A stretch of DNA of 43,743 nt from NCBI GenBank assembly GCA_017446155.1, contig JAFSRI010000045.1:80704-124446 (forward strand), written 5' to 3'. The notes under the pieces were generated by a model. It was not told the DNA's origin and made no database searches. It saw only the letters and a program-made list of their open reading frames with translations. This stretch comes from Clostridia bacterium. GTDB lineage: Bacteria; Bacillota; Clostridia; Oscillospirales; CAG-272. Shown here one piece after another: positions 32,864 through 40,634 of this stretch. How positions within the stretch are numbered: position 1 is the first letter of the stretch; every line of letters begins with the position of its first letter. Both the position numbers and the translations under genes were made by a program.

Positions 32864-33658
32864 TCAACCGAGCAAGGCTCTGTCGTTTGCAAATTCCGTG
32901 CCGCTGGCTTTCGAGAACTGTTCAAGCAGTGTTTCAACGGTCAGCTTTTGTTTTTCTTCGCCACTGACGTCAAAAATTATCTTGCCCGCGTTCATCATAA
33001 TAAGCCTGTTTCCATGCGTTATGGCGTCCCTCATATTGTGAGTTACCATAAGCGTTGTAAGGTGACCTTCCAAAACAAATTTATCTGTTATTTCAAGAAC
33101 CTTTTGTGCGGTTTTCGGGTCGAGCGCCGCCGTGTGCTCGTCGAGCAAAAGCAACTGCGGATTATTCATTGTAGCCATAAGCAACGCTACCGCTTGTCTT
33201 TGCCCGCCGGAGAGAAGCCCCACCTTTGTTGTAAGTCTGTCTTCAAGGCCCAGGTCGAGTTGCGCCAGCATCTCGCGATAAGTTTCTCTCTCTTTTTTCG
33301 ATATTGCCCAACGGAGCGTTCTCGGTTTTCCGCGACGTGCGGCGAGCGCCAGGTTTTCTTCAATCTGCATATCCGCCGCCGTGCCCATCATCGGATCCTG
33401 AAAAACTCTGCCGAGGAACTTCGCCCTAATATATTCGGGCATATCCGTAATGTCCGTTTCGTTTATTACTATTCTCCCCGCATCCGGCTTCCATACGCCG
33501 GCCACGGCGTTTAGCATAGTGCTTTTTCCCGCGCCGTTGCCGCCGATTACCGTTACAAAATCGCCATCGTTGAGTGTTAGTGAAATATTATTCAGCGCCA
33601 CTTTTTCGTTTACGGTTGAAGCGTTGAAAATTTTTGTAATGTTTGTAAGTTTCAACAT
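32864..33658 (-). CDS. ABC transporter ATP-binding protein (TrpXYZ type)
   Basis: A 264-residue ATPase of the uncharacterised YnjF/TrpZ-like branch of amino-acid ABC transporters. Walker A is GGNGAGKSTML, the signature LSGGQRQAVAL, Walker B LLLLDEHTAALD, and the H-loop is in MVTHNMRDA. The last gene of the operon binding protein-permease-ATPase; GAGGTGAGATAAA precedes its ATG, 18 nt after the permease stop. It powers uptake of the ligand bound by the lipoprotein. Substrate is inferred from the T-box and family: an aromatic amino acid is most likely. Confidence 0.92.
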   Translation of the reverse strand: MLKLTNITKIFNASTVNEKVALNNISLTLNDGDFVTVIGGNGAGKSTMLNAVAGVWKPDAGRIVINETDITDMPEYIRAKFLGRVFQDPMMGTAADMQIEENLALAARRGKPRTLRWAISKKERETYREMLAQLDLGLEDRLTTKVGLLSGGQRQAVALLMATMNNPQLLLLDEHTAALDPKTAQKVLEITDKFVLEGHLTTLMVTHNMRDAITHGNRLIMMNAGKIIFDVSGEEKQKLTVETLLEQFSKASGTEFANDRALLG

Positions 33659-33676
33659 TTTATCTCACCTCGCGTC

Positions 33677-34573
33677 TCAATTTGCCGCTTTTTTGGCGGT
33701 AATTTTTTTTCTTCCGAAATGTTTGCGCCAATAAGGAATTGCGAGGAATATCGCCACGATAATAGCCGAAAGCATTTTGAGAAGGTCGGTATCGAGACCG
33801 AGCAATATGACAAATTGATATACCACATAATATACCACGCCGCCTACTATCACGCTGAAAAGCCTAACGGCAAAATTCGACGAGAGTTTCCCGAGGAGCG
33901 CCTCCCCAATGATGACGGCAGCCAGCCCTATAACGATAGCGCCGCGCCCCATGTTGATGTCAGCCGCGCCTTGATATTGCATAAGCACGGCGCCGGAAAG
34001 CGCAACTATACCGTTCGAGAGCATAAGCCCGAGTATCTTGCACATGTTCGTGTTTATACCTTGTGCGCGGCTCATACGGAGGTTGCATCCGGTCGCTCTG
34101 AGCGATGCGCCGAGCTCCGTCCCGAAGAACCAATACAGCAATGCAATTATCGCAACACATATAATACCTACCACGATTATCGCACGCCATTTGTAAAGCT
34201 GCGTCACCGCAACGGCATATTCTCTTGCACTTATGCCGAGGTTCGGCTTGCCGAGAATTTTCAGGTTTACCGACCAAAGAATAAGTTGAGTAAGTATTCC
34301 GGCAAGTATAGCGGGTATTCCCATAAACGTATGGAAAAGCCCGGTAAGAAGCCCGGCCAACATTCCCGCGATAAACGCGCAAAGCATAGCCACCCAGATA
34401 TTTACTCCGTTATATACCATTACTGCCGCGACGCAAGCGCCGGTCACAATAGAGCCGTCAACGGTAAGATCGGCTATATCAAGTATTTTATACGTGATAT
34501 ACACGCCTATCGCCATAATGCCCCATATCATGCCCTGCGCGATCGCACCGGGCAAAGCATTTATAAAACTCAT
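33677..34573 (-). CDS. ABC transporter permease (TrpXYZ type)
   Basis: A 298-residue permease with about eight membrane segments, similar to the branched-chain-amino-acid-permease-like proteins of TrpY type. Typical segments are MIWGIMAIGVYITYKILDIADLTVDGS at the N-terminus and the MSRAQGINTNMCKILGLMLSNGIVALSGAVL region in the cytoplasmic loop. AAAGGTAAATTATC precedes the ATG. It lies 22 nt after the binding-protein gene. Confidence 0.92.
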   Translation of the reverse strand: MSFINALPGAIAQGMIWGIMAIGVYITYKILDIADLTVDGSIVTGACVAAVMVYNGVNIWVAMLCAFIAGMLAGLLTGLFHTFMGIPAILAGILTQLILWSVNLKILGKPNLGISAREYAVAVTQLYKWRAIIVVGIICVAIIALLYWFFGTELGASLRATGCNLRMSRAQGINTNMCKILGLMLSNGIVALSGAVLMQYQGAADINMGRGAIVIGLAAVIIGEALLGKLSSNFAVRLFSVIVGGVVYYVVYQFVILLGLDTDLLKMLSAIIVAIFLAIPYWRKHFGRKKITAKKAAN

Positions 34574-34595
34574 GATAATTTACCTTTTTTGATGT

Positions 34596-35567
34596 TTATT
34601 TTTCGATTGCTACGTAGCCCTCCGGAACTTCAAGGCCGAAGAATTCGATATTATCTTTGTTATATTTCTTTACAGGGTTGGGATCATACTCTATCGGCAT
34701 TTCGGAAATCTTCGATTCACCGGTGAGTATTTTCGCCGCCATTTCGCCGGTCTTATAGCCGAGCTCATAGTAGCTTATGGAAAGAGTATATGTTCCGCAA
34801 CCGGCACAGATGCCCTCTTCTCCGGTGAGTACGGGAACTTTTCTTTCACGCGATATAGCGTTTATTATCTCGGTGGAGTTTGCGGCGGTGTTATCCGTGG
34901 GAACATAGATGAGATCGCTCGCGGCGGCCGCAGCTTCCGTAACAGAACGAAGGTCGTTTGAATCCGAGAAAGAGAAATATGTAGCGGTAAGGCCCTTGCT
35001 TTCAAGGAATTCTTTTATAACTTTTACCTGATATGCAGAGTTCGGTTCACCTGAACAGTAAAGGAGACCTATCTTTTTTGCCGACGGGAAAAGGTCGACA
35101 ATCATTTGCCCCTGATCGCTCAGCGGTGCAAGGTCTGACGTACCCGAAATGTTTCCGCCAACAGTTCCGTTGAAATTTTTAAGTCCCAGCGCCACGCCGT
35201 ATTCGGTGATCGACGTTCCGAGAACGGGGATTGTCGTCGTTGCGGCAGCCGCTGCTTGAAGCGCAGCTGTGGCATTAGCCATGATAAGATCCACGTTCTT
35301 TGAAACAAAGCTGTTGACGATGGTCGTGCATACGGTGGAATCGCCCGTCGCGTTCTGATAATCGAACGTTACGTTCTCTTCACCGAGTTTGTCGATAAGC
35401 GCCTGTTTAAAGCCTTCCGTTGCCGCGTCGAGCGCAACGTGAGGAGCGAGCTGTACGATGCCTATCGTATATTTTGTCTTTTTCCCGCAAGACGCGACGG
35501 AAACACACATAACAGCGAGCATTGAGATCGCTATAACAGCCGAGATGATCTTTTTAAAGGTTTTCAT
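34596..35567 (-). CDS. ABC transporter substrate-binding lipoprotein (TrpX/DUF534 type)
   Basis: A 323-residue lipoprotein that binds the transported solute outside the membrane. The lipobox is VASCGKK (Cys at about 27). The mature domain has the TrpX-family features YTIGIVQLAPHVALDAATEGF, NATGDSTVCTTIVNSF, VDLIMANATAALQAA, and YVPTDNTAANS. The family is annotated as ABC_sub_bind (tryptophan/tyrosine transporters in comparative-genomics work). AAGGAGAAAATC precedes the ATG. The transcript begins 500 nt upstream with a T-box leader, so supply of the cognate charged tRNA controls expression. Confidence 0.93.
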   Translation of the reverse strand: MKTFKKIISAVIAISMLAVMCVSVASCGKKTKYTIGIVQLAPHVALDAATEGFKQALIDKLGEENVTFDYQNATGDSTVCTTIVNSFVSKNVDLIMANATAALQAAAAATTTIPVLGTSITEYGVALGLKNFNGTVGGNISGTSDLAPLSDQGQMIVDLFPSAKKIGLLYCSGEPNSAYQVKVIKEFLESKGLTATYFSFSDSNDLRSVTEAAAAASDLIYVPTDNTAANSTEIINAISRERKVPVLTGEEGICAGCGTYTLSISYYELGYKTGEMAAKILTGESKISEMPIEYDPNPVKKYNKDNIEFFGLEVPEGYVAIEK

Positions 35568-35609
35568 GATTTTCTCCTTATTTTTATAAATATTTACGCC
35601 GTAAACGGC

Positions 35610-35768
35610 TTATTTACCGAGAAGATTTGCTTTCAGCGCCTTTACCTTTGATGAAACGAACTTGAATGTTACGAGTGCAAGCACGGCATTTGTAACAAGC
35701 GATGTCAAAAAGACTGTCAAAAAGACTTTTTTCGTTATTTTTTTGACCAAAGATTTCAAAAGTTTCAT
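35610..35768 (-). CDS. Small membrane protein ORF between T-box and transporter
   Basis: A 52-codon ORF starting MKLLKSLVKK, with a well-spaced AAGGAG seven nt before the ATG. It has a basic N-terminus (KKITKK), one hydrophobic segment (about residues 15-37: FLTVFLTSLVTNAVLALVTF) and a basic C-terminus. It lies directly after the T-box terminator and 42 nt before the binding-protein gene, so it would share that control. I do not recognise the family. A second frame starting at 35772 (ATG overlapping the same site) is also open for about 50 codons, so coding in this frame is not certain, but the membrane pattern favours it. Confidence 0.55.
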   Translation of the reverse strand: MKLLKSLVKKITKKVFLTVFLTSLVTNAVLALVTFKFVSSKVKALKANLLGK

Positions 35769-35796
35769 ACATGTTCTCCTTTTTGATTCATAAAAT

Positions 35797-36078
35797 AAAA
35801 AAATCCCGCGCAAAAATCTTTGCACGGACGAAAAACGATCGCGGTACCACCCTGCTTTGCGACATATTCGCATATGCCGCCTCATAAAGCCCCCGATGGG
35901 GTTTTTGCGCTGTAACGGGCGCTTTCCGTCGCGCTCTACTCCCTTTTCGGTTTCGGCGCGAAGCTGACGGGGTGTAATTTCTTTTGTCGTCGCGTCCGTC
36001 TTGCACCATCCGACGGCTCTCTTTACACTATCATAGACAAAAGTTTGATCTCCGCTGAACGCTTTTGATTTTATAGAT
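35797..36078 (-). promoter_or_regulatory. T-box riboswitch leader (specifier uncertain)
   Basis: The minus strand contains the canonical T-box sequence AGGGTGGTACCGCG at 35853-35840. A terminator follows (stem 35827-35819 with 35814-35806, then seven U). Upstream is the distal loop signature GATGGTGCAAG (36010-36000) after AGAGAG, as in stem I. In the expected 3' side of the specifier loop, GAA is at 35981-35979, followed by AUU (Ile, 35978-35976) overlapping UAC (Tyr, 35976-35974). No UGG (Trp) is there. It controls a TrpXYZ-like transporter, so Tyr is the most attractive reading, but this is inference. Confidence 0.92.
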
Positions 36079-36084
36079 AAAACA

Positions 36085-36113
36085 ATTATACATTCCAATG
36101 TCAAAATTGTCAA
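36085..36113 (-). promoter_or_regulatory. Consensus promoter of the T-box leader
   Basis: TTGACA (36113-36108), 17-nt spacer, TATAAT (36090-36085): a perfect match on the minus strand. The start near 36078 gives the T-box leader described above. Confidence 0.92.
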
Positions 36114-36252
36114 GTGTTTTTTTATACAAACGAAATTTTTTGCGGTTTTTCTCTTTTTTTCGGCAAAAATTCCGAATTTTCGCAAATCTATGCAAATTAT
36201 TTCTAAAAATCGTTTCTCAATCCCGCCCCGCCTTATACCGTTCAAAACAAAA

Positions 36253-36296
36253 GTCCTTCCGCAATACAAAAAATCGTTTCGCGGAAGGGCTTTTTT
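36253..36296. terminator. Terminator after the GH94-like gene
   Basis: A 10-bp stem (36253-36262 with 36281-36290, one G-U pair) with an 18-nt loop is followed by TTTTTT on the plus strand. On the minus strand a TTTTGTTTT tract follows, serving the gene ending at 36335. Confidence 0.75.
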
Positions 36297-36334
36297 AAAA
36301 AATGACTTTATTGCGTTTATTGTGTTTTGTGCTT

Positions 36335-38605
36335 TTACCCGACATAAACTTTTACGTTCATCTCGTCGCCTTCGGGGGATATGATATTTCTTTCGGCGTG
36401 AACCTCCTTGCCGTTGACCTCAATTTTGCTTACCTCGCAACCGTTGTCCGAGCAAACATATTCGATGTTGTATGTGCAACCTCTGAACACTTTTTTTATC
36501 GAGCAGCTCTTCCACGAAAGCGGCAGACACGGCTCGATGCGAAGCCCGTCAAATTCCGGATGAAGTCCGAATATATATTCGATCGTGCTTTTAAGCAACC
36601 ACGAGCTTGCCGCCGTGCGCCAGCTCTGCCCCGGAGTGGCATACCTGTACCCCGTCTCGGGTGCAAAATATGAGTTATAAAGCGCGTAAGGTTCGCCGCA
36701 TTTGACCTCGTAATCGGTGTCGAAAACGAGTATCTTTTTTAGTCCTGTCTCTACCTTGTCGGCGCGGCGCAGGATGCTGTCGGCGGCGAGTTTCCAAGCC
36801 GACGGGTGTAAATATATTCCGCCGTTATCCTGAACACCGGCAGGCTTTTCAGCCATGTCGCCTATGTAATCTATATGGTGATCATATGCAGGGTAAGCGA
36901 GCCTCGTTCCAAGCGGAATTTCAAGCAACTCTTCTACGCTGTCCATCGCTTTTTCGGCGTTTTCAAGACCGGCAAACACAGACCAAAGCTGAGAAATAAG
37001 GAATATCTTGCCCTGCTCGCATGTATGAGAACCCATAACTATATCGTCGTCCGTGCGTGCGTAAATATAATACGCCCCGTCCCAAGCATGTTTTTCAATT
37101 CTATCCGCCATAATTCTTCCGCGTTCGCGCGCGATTTTCGCGTCATCCGTCTTGCCGTATTTTTCGGCAAGCTCTGCAAAATTTGCGTTCGCCGCGCACC
37201 ACGCGATAGAAAGCCAAGCGGATACTCCCTTGCCTTTAAGACCTGCGAAATTCACACAGTCGTTCCAATCTCCGCCCCAGATGCGAACAAGTCCGTAAAG
37301 ACCGGTGAAATTCCACAAAAAGTCCACCGAGCGTTTCAAGTGTTCATATACCGTGGCTTCGCTTCCGTTGTTGAATTTTACTTTTTCATCAAGCAACCGC
37401 ACGTCGCCCAGCTCTTTTAATATAGTAATTGCGGTCATGTTCAGCCACACGGTATTGTCTGAAAATTTTCTGTCGCGCACGCCGCCGTCGATTATCGTCC
37501 TCGGCGCGTAACCGCTGTCATATTGGAATGAAAGAATACGTTTAAATCTCTCCCATGCAAGTTTCGGATTCACAAGCGCAAAACAGCCCGTGTCGCTTGT
37601 CATGTCGCGGTAACCGTTGTGGCGCACTCTCGCCCAGCGACTGCCCATATCGGCGGCGTATTTCATCCAGCCGTTTATCAATTTATCATAATTTTCCCAC
37701 GGAGTTTTTATTTCAACTCCGCCGAGAACCTCGGCATATTTTGCCTTCATCGCGGCAAATTCGCTTTCAAACTCGGCTTTGTCGGGATATGTCATTTCAT
37801 CTTCGTCAAACGCCACGCCAACCGAATAATAAACCGTTTTGCTCTCGCCCGCTTTCAGAGTTACGTCGTTTTGCAAAACAAGGCAGCATTTTTCAGAGTT
37901 GCAATCGGTGTTTTGACAAAGCAATCCTTTTTCAAGCGCCGCGGGGTGCTGTTCCTCTCCGTAAGGACCGATAAAAGCGTTGCGGCGGCTGTCAAATCCG
38001 TTCGGCTTCTCAGATGACGCCATATAGCCGTAAACGTTGCGCTTCATGCCGCTTTTCTTCGGCTCAAACTCCATGTGTCCGAGAGCGTAAACCGCGTTTT
38101 TATCGGAGAAAAACCCCCCAAGACCGGTGTTATATCCCTGCGGACGATATGCTCCGTCGATGTCTGTTTTGACGTAAGGGATGAGCGCCAGTGTCCTATT
38201 TTTCTCCGTTGTATTTGTAAGCGTTATCGCCCACATTTCCCTGTTGCCTTCGTTAGGCACAAACAACGTAAAACTCGTTTTTATACCGTTTTTTTCAAGA
38301 GATATAACGCTGTATCCGTTTGAATGTTCACACACGAAATTTTCATAGCCGGAATTTATAGGCAAGCCGCAAATGCTGAAATATTTGCCGTTTTCACTCA
38401 CGAAAACGTTTCTGTTCATTATCAGCGGAATCCTGCGTCCCATGCTGTCCTGGCACAGCCCTTCCCCGAATCCGACCTGAGATGTAAACGATACGAACGT
38501 ATCGTTGAAAAAGTAGTTATACCAATGTCTCGGAGTTTCAGGCTCGGTTATGAAATAAGACCTTCCGTCATCGGAAAAATGCCCGTACCATTTATATTCT
38601 TTCAT
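36335..38605 (-). CDS. GH94-like glycoside phosphorylase
   Basis: A 756-residue protein of the GH94/GH36-type superfamily that includes cellobiose, chitobiose and cyclic beta-glucan-type phosphorylases, which split disaccharides with phosphate. N-terminal beta-sandwich features (PRHWYNYFFND, GFGEGLCQDS, ALTLTNTTEKNR-like) lead into an (alpha/alpha)6 barrel. The GGDWNDCVNF motif (about residues 441-450) contains the likely catalytic Asp. No signal peptide. AAAGGGATTGT precedes the ATG. It lies 24 nt after the M23 gene and may be read from its promoters. Sugar specificity is not readable. Confidence 0.85.
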   Translation of the reverse strand: MKEYKWYGHFSDDGRSYFITEPETPRHWYNYFFNDTFVSFTSQVGFGEGLCQDSMGRRIPLIMNRNVFVSENGKYFSICGLPINSGYENFVCEHSNGYSVISLEKNGIKTSFTLFVPNEGNREMWAITLTNTTEKNRTLALIPYVKTDIDGAYRPQGYNTGLGGFFSDKNAVYALGHMEFEPKKSGMKRNVYGYMASSEKPNGFDSRRNAFIGPYGEEQHPAALEKGLLCQNTDCNSEKCCLVLQNDVTLKAGESKTVYYSVGVAFDEDEMTYPDKAEFESEFAAMKAKYAEVLGGVEIKTPWENYDKLINGWMKYAADMGSRWARVRHNGYRDMTSDTGCFALVNPKLAWERFKRILSFQYDSGYAPRTIIDGGVRDRKFSDNTVWLNMTAITILKELGDVRLLDEKVKFNNGSEATVYEHLKRSVDFLWNFTGLYGLVRIWGGDWNDCVNFAGLKGKGVSAWLSIAWCAANANFAELAEKYGKTDDAKIARERGRIMADRIEKHAWDGAYYIYARTDDDIVMGSHTCEQGKIFLISQLWSVFAGLENAEKAMDSVEELLEIPLGTRLAYPAYDHHIDYIGDMAEKPAGVQDNGGIYLHPSAWKLAADSILRRADKVETGLKKILVFDTDYEVKCGEPYALYNSYFAPETGYRYATPGQSWRTAASSWLLKSTIEYIFGLHPEFDGLRIEPCLPLSWKSCSIKKVFRGCTYNIEYVCSDNGCEVSKIEVNGKEVHAERNIISPEGDEMNVKVYVG

Positions 38606-38629
38606 ACAATCCCTTTCAAATGAAATAAT

Positions 38630-40183
38630 TTATTTCCAGCGCGGCAAATACTCGCGCGGATCGACTTTTTTATATGTCCCCCATGAAAGCACCCTCACCT
38701 CAAAATGCAAGTGCGTGCCTGCATATGGGTTTGATTGCGTCGGGGCGGGAGATACTCTGCCGGTGTTGCCGCTGTAACCTATCACTTGCCCCTGTTTTAC
38801 TTTATCACCCACGGAAACCTTCTTCGACGACAAATGCGCATAATAAGTTCTTATTCCGTTTTCGTGTTCTATCACCACATACGTGCCGTATGTCCACAAG
38901 ATGTTTGATTTTGAAAAATATCCGTCGTTATATGCGTAAACTACCGTGCCGCTCATCACGGCAAGTATCGGAGAGCCGTAATAAACGCCGAAATCTATTC
39001 CGCCGTGGTCGTTCGTCCCACCGTAATACTGCGAAACGTAATAATCCGCTCCGCCCTCCGCCGCCGTGTAAAAAGGCATACGCATCTCCTCTGCCTTTTT
39101 CCGCGTGCCGATGTTAATTTTAGTGTTTATAACTTCCGTTTTCACGGAAGAAACAAGTTCTTCACCTGTTTTTATTCCTTTTGTATATGTAATAAGATAT
39201 GTATTCGTTTCATAGCCGTCAACGCCGACTCGCGCCGTTGCGCTCTCGCCCTCGTACATATCCGCGTCGTAAACATATTCCGTGCCGGCGGAAACCGTAT
39301 TCTCGCGGCGAACGACAGTTTGCGTCGACAAAACGGGCTTTGTGCCTTTTTTTATCACACGGTCAACAGGCGGCACAATGTTTATCCCCGTCGCCTCGCG
39401 GGATTCTTCCTTCCCGTATTTGAATGTAACCGTATAAAACATCGTTTCTTTGCCTGTCGCGCCCTCGCTTATGACATCTTCATCGTCCTCATACATTTTG
39501 TCGTCATAAACGTATCTCGTCGAAAAAGGCGTATCGACGCTCTCCGTTTCCACAATGCTTGTATACACCGGCGCCGTGCCGACCAATATCTCTTCGCTTA
39601 CGGGTGAGGTCACCGTTCGCTTTTCGCTCACTATATTTGACAGTTTGCCGTCGCGGTATGTAGAATAAACGGTTGTAAGTTGCTCGCCGTTTACACCGTT
39701 TTTCAGTATCTCTCTTTCGCCCTCATATAGTTTGTCCGAATATACATATTTCGTTTCAAACGGAATAACGTCGCGGTATGACGTTTTCAGCGTATATTCG
39801 TCCGGTTCTTTCGTCGCCGGCGCGGACGAGGTCGTCGTTTCGATGCGTCCGGTCGTCGTTTCGGCAGTTGTTTGAGATGTCGCAGCAGACGTCGTTTCTT
39901 TTTCCGGTTGAGAAGATTCGACGGAAGTTTGAGTAAGCGTTGTCAATGCCGTCGTTTCGTCTGTTGTTTCGTCGAATGTCTGCACAGTCGTGTAAAACGA
40001 CGGCGCGTTCATTACGGATGATGAGCCAACAACGGGCGTCGTTTCGTAATATCGGGAAGAATATGTATCCGTTTCCTCTTTTATCGCTGTTTTCCCGCAT
40101 GAAACCAGCGCACATACACAAAGCGGCACAAGCAACGCCGCAAACCTGAAAACCTTCCTCGAACCGCTTTTGTCTTTATTCAT
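38630..40183 (-). CDS. M23 peptidase lipoprotein with three G5-like domains
   Basis: A 517-residue exported lipoprotein (lipobox LVSC at about residue 26-29 of the chosen start). A Ser/Thr-rich tether (about 35-130) is followed by three G5-like modules (about 135-350), each with a YVYxDxMYEG motif and a GVxGxE-like turn. The C-terminal LytM/M23 endopeptidase (about 385-515) keeps the zinc ligands: HGGIDFG (His and Asp), and HLHFEVR, plus YYAHLSSKK. It should cleave peptidoglycan cross-bridges at the outer face. The ATG at 40183 is chosen because GGCGG lies 5 nt before it; an upstream frame of 15 codons lacks a site. Leader hairpins can hide this site. Confidence 0.92.
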   Translation of the reverse strand: MNKDKSGSRKVFRFAALLVPLCVCALVSCGKTAIKEETDTYSSRYYETTPVVGSSSVMNAPSFYTTVQTFDETTDETTALTTLTQTSVESSQPEKETTSAATSQTTAETTTGRIETTTSSAPATKEPDEYTLKTSYRDVIPFETKYVYSDKLYEGEREILKNGVNGEQLTTVYSTYRDGKLSNIVSEKRTVTSPVSEEILVGTAPVYTSIVETESVDTPFSTRYVYDDKMYEDDEDVISEGATGKETMFYTVTFKYGKEESREATGINIVPPVDRVIKKGTKPVLSTQTVVRRENTVSAGTEYVYDADMYEGESATARVGVDGYETNTYLITYTKGIKTGEELVSSVKTEVINTKINIGTRKKAEEMRMPFYTAAEGGADYYVSQYYGGTNDHGGIDFGVYYGSPILAVMSGTVVYAYNDGYFSKSNILWTYGTYVVIEHENGIRTYYAHLSSKKVSVGDKVKQGQVIGYSGNTGRVSPAPTQSNPYAGTHLHFEVRVLSWGTYKKVDPREYLPRWK

Positions 40184-40188
40184 TTTAA

Positions 40189-40224
40189 CCGCCTTTTTCG
40201 CTCGGCGGGGCAAATCTATGCCCC
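40189..40224 (-). promoter_or_regulatory. Mutually exclusive hairpins over the M23 gene ribosome site
   Basis: The ribosome-site sequence GGCGG (complement of 40189-40193) can pair with CCGCC (complement of 40204-40208). CCCC and GGGG parts of a second hairpin (TGCCCC/GGGGCA, 40219-40224 with 40207-40212) overlap that arm at 40207-40208. Only one can form fully, so the leader could switch translation on or off. The trigger is unknown. Confidence 0.45.
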
Positions 40225-40251
40225 ACATTCCGCAATATACTTTATAACAAA

Positions 40252-40280
40252 ATTATACTTTGGAAAAAAGAGCAAATCAA
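40252..40280 (-). promoter_or_regulatory. Promoter P1 of the M23-GH94 operon
   Basis: TTGATT (40280-40275), 17-nt spacer, TATAAT (40257-40252) on the minus strand, giving a leader of about 60 nt. Confidence 0.78.
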
Positions 40281-40596
40281 CACGCAAATCATGTAAAGCA
40301 AGGCAAGGTTTTCTTTGTCAGGAAAAAACTTCACGGGTTTTCTCTTTTGCTGCAAAATTATACCATATCGACGGGCAAAAATCAATCATATCACGCGATT
40401 TTCGGCGGCATGGCGCAACTTTTTTAACAAAGCGGACGGTATAGGCCTGTTTTACGGCTTGCAGAAGGTTGCAACAGAAGTTCGTCGGGCAAAAATTTAC
40501 ATCTTTTGCCATTGTTTTCCGTCGTTAACTCCGATTTTTGTTTTTTAATCGGTATTTCAAAAAATCATTTGGTTCGACCGCGCTTTTTAACGGATT
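40281..40596. other. Intergenic stretch with a second promoter and no supported gene
   Basis: About 315 nt between the M23 promoter P1 and the terminator of the ECF gene. It holds promoter P2 (40357-40385). A 64-codon minus-strand ORF (40318-40512) has no good ribosome site and an unlikely Cys-rich composition, so I do not call it. Confidence 0.5.
40357..40385 (-). promoter_or_regulatory. Promoter P2 upstream of the M23-GH94 operon
   Basis: TTGATT (40385-40380), 17-nt spacer ending TGG, TATAAT (40362-40357) on the minus strand. It would give a 167-nt leader for the M23 gene that reads through P1, or a separate short RNA. Confidence 0.7.
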
Positions 40597-40627
40597 AAAA
40601 AAACCGCCCGACGCCTCAGCGTCGGGC
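40597..40627 (-). terminator. Terminator of the ECF S-component gene
   Basis: A 9-bp GC-rich stem (40606-40614 with 40619-40627) with loop of 4 nt; on the minus strand the hairpin is followed by a U-rich tract (GGTTTTTTTAAT). It lies just after the stop codon. Confidence 0.9.
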
Positions 40628-40634
40628 AAGCCGT

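Noticed and set aside
32690..33514. 274-codon plus-strand ORF antisense to the ABC ATPase gene
   Set aside because: It is the shadow of a gene with full Walker and signature motifs; no ribosome site or protein-like pattern in this frame.
35970..36030. Trp specifier (UGG) in the T-box
   Set aside because: No UGG occurs in the 3' side of stem I where the specifier should lie; Tyr or Ile is more likely.
35610..36269. 219-codon minus-strand ORF
   Set aside because: Most of it runs through the T-box leader and terminator, which are non-coding; only the last 52 codons have a ribosome site and are kept separately.
40318..40512. 64-codon Cys-rich minus-strand ORF
   Set aside because: Weak ribosome site, unusual composition, and overlap with promoter P2; no support for coding.
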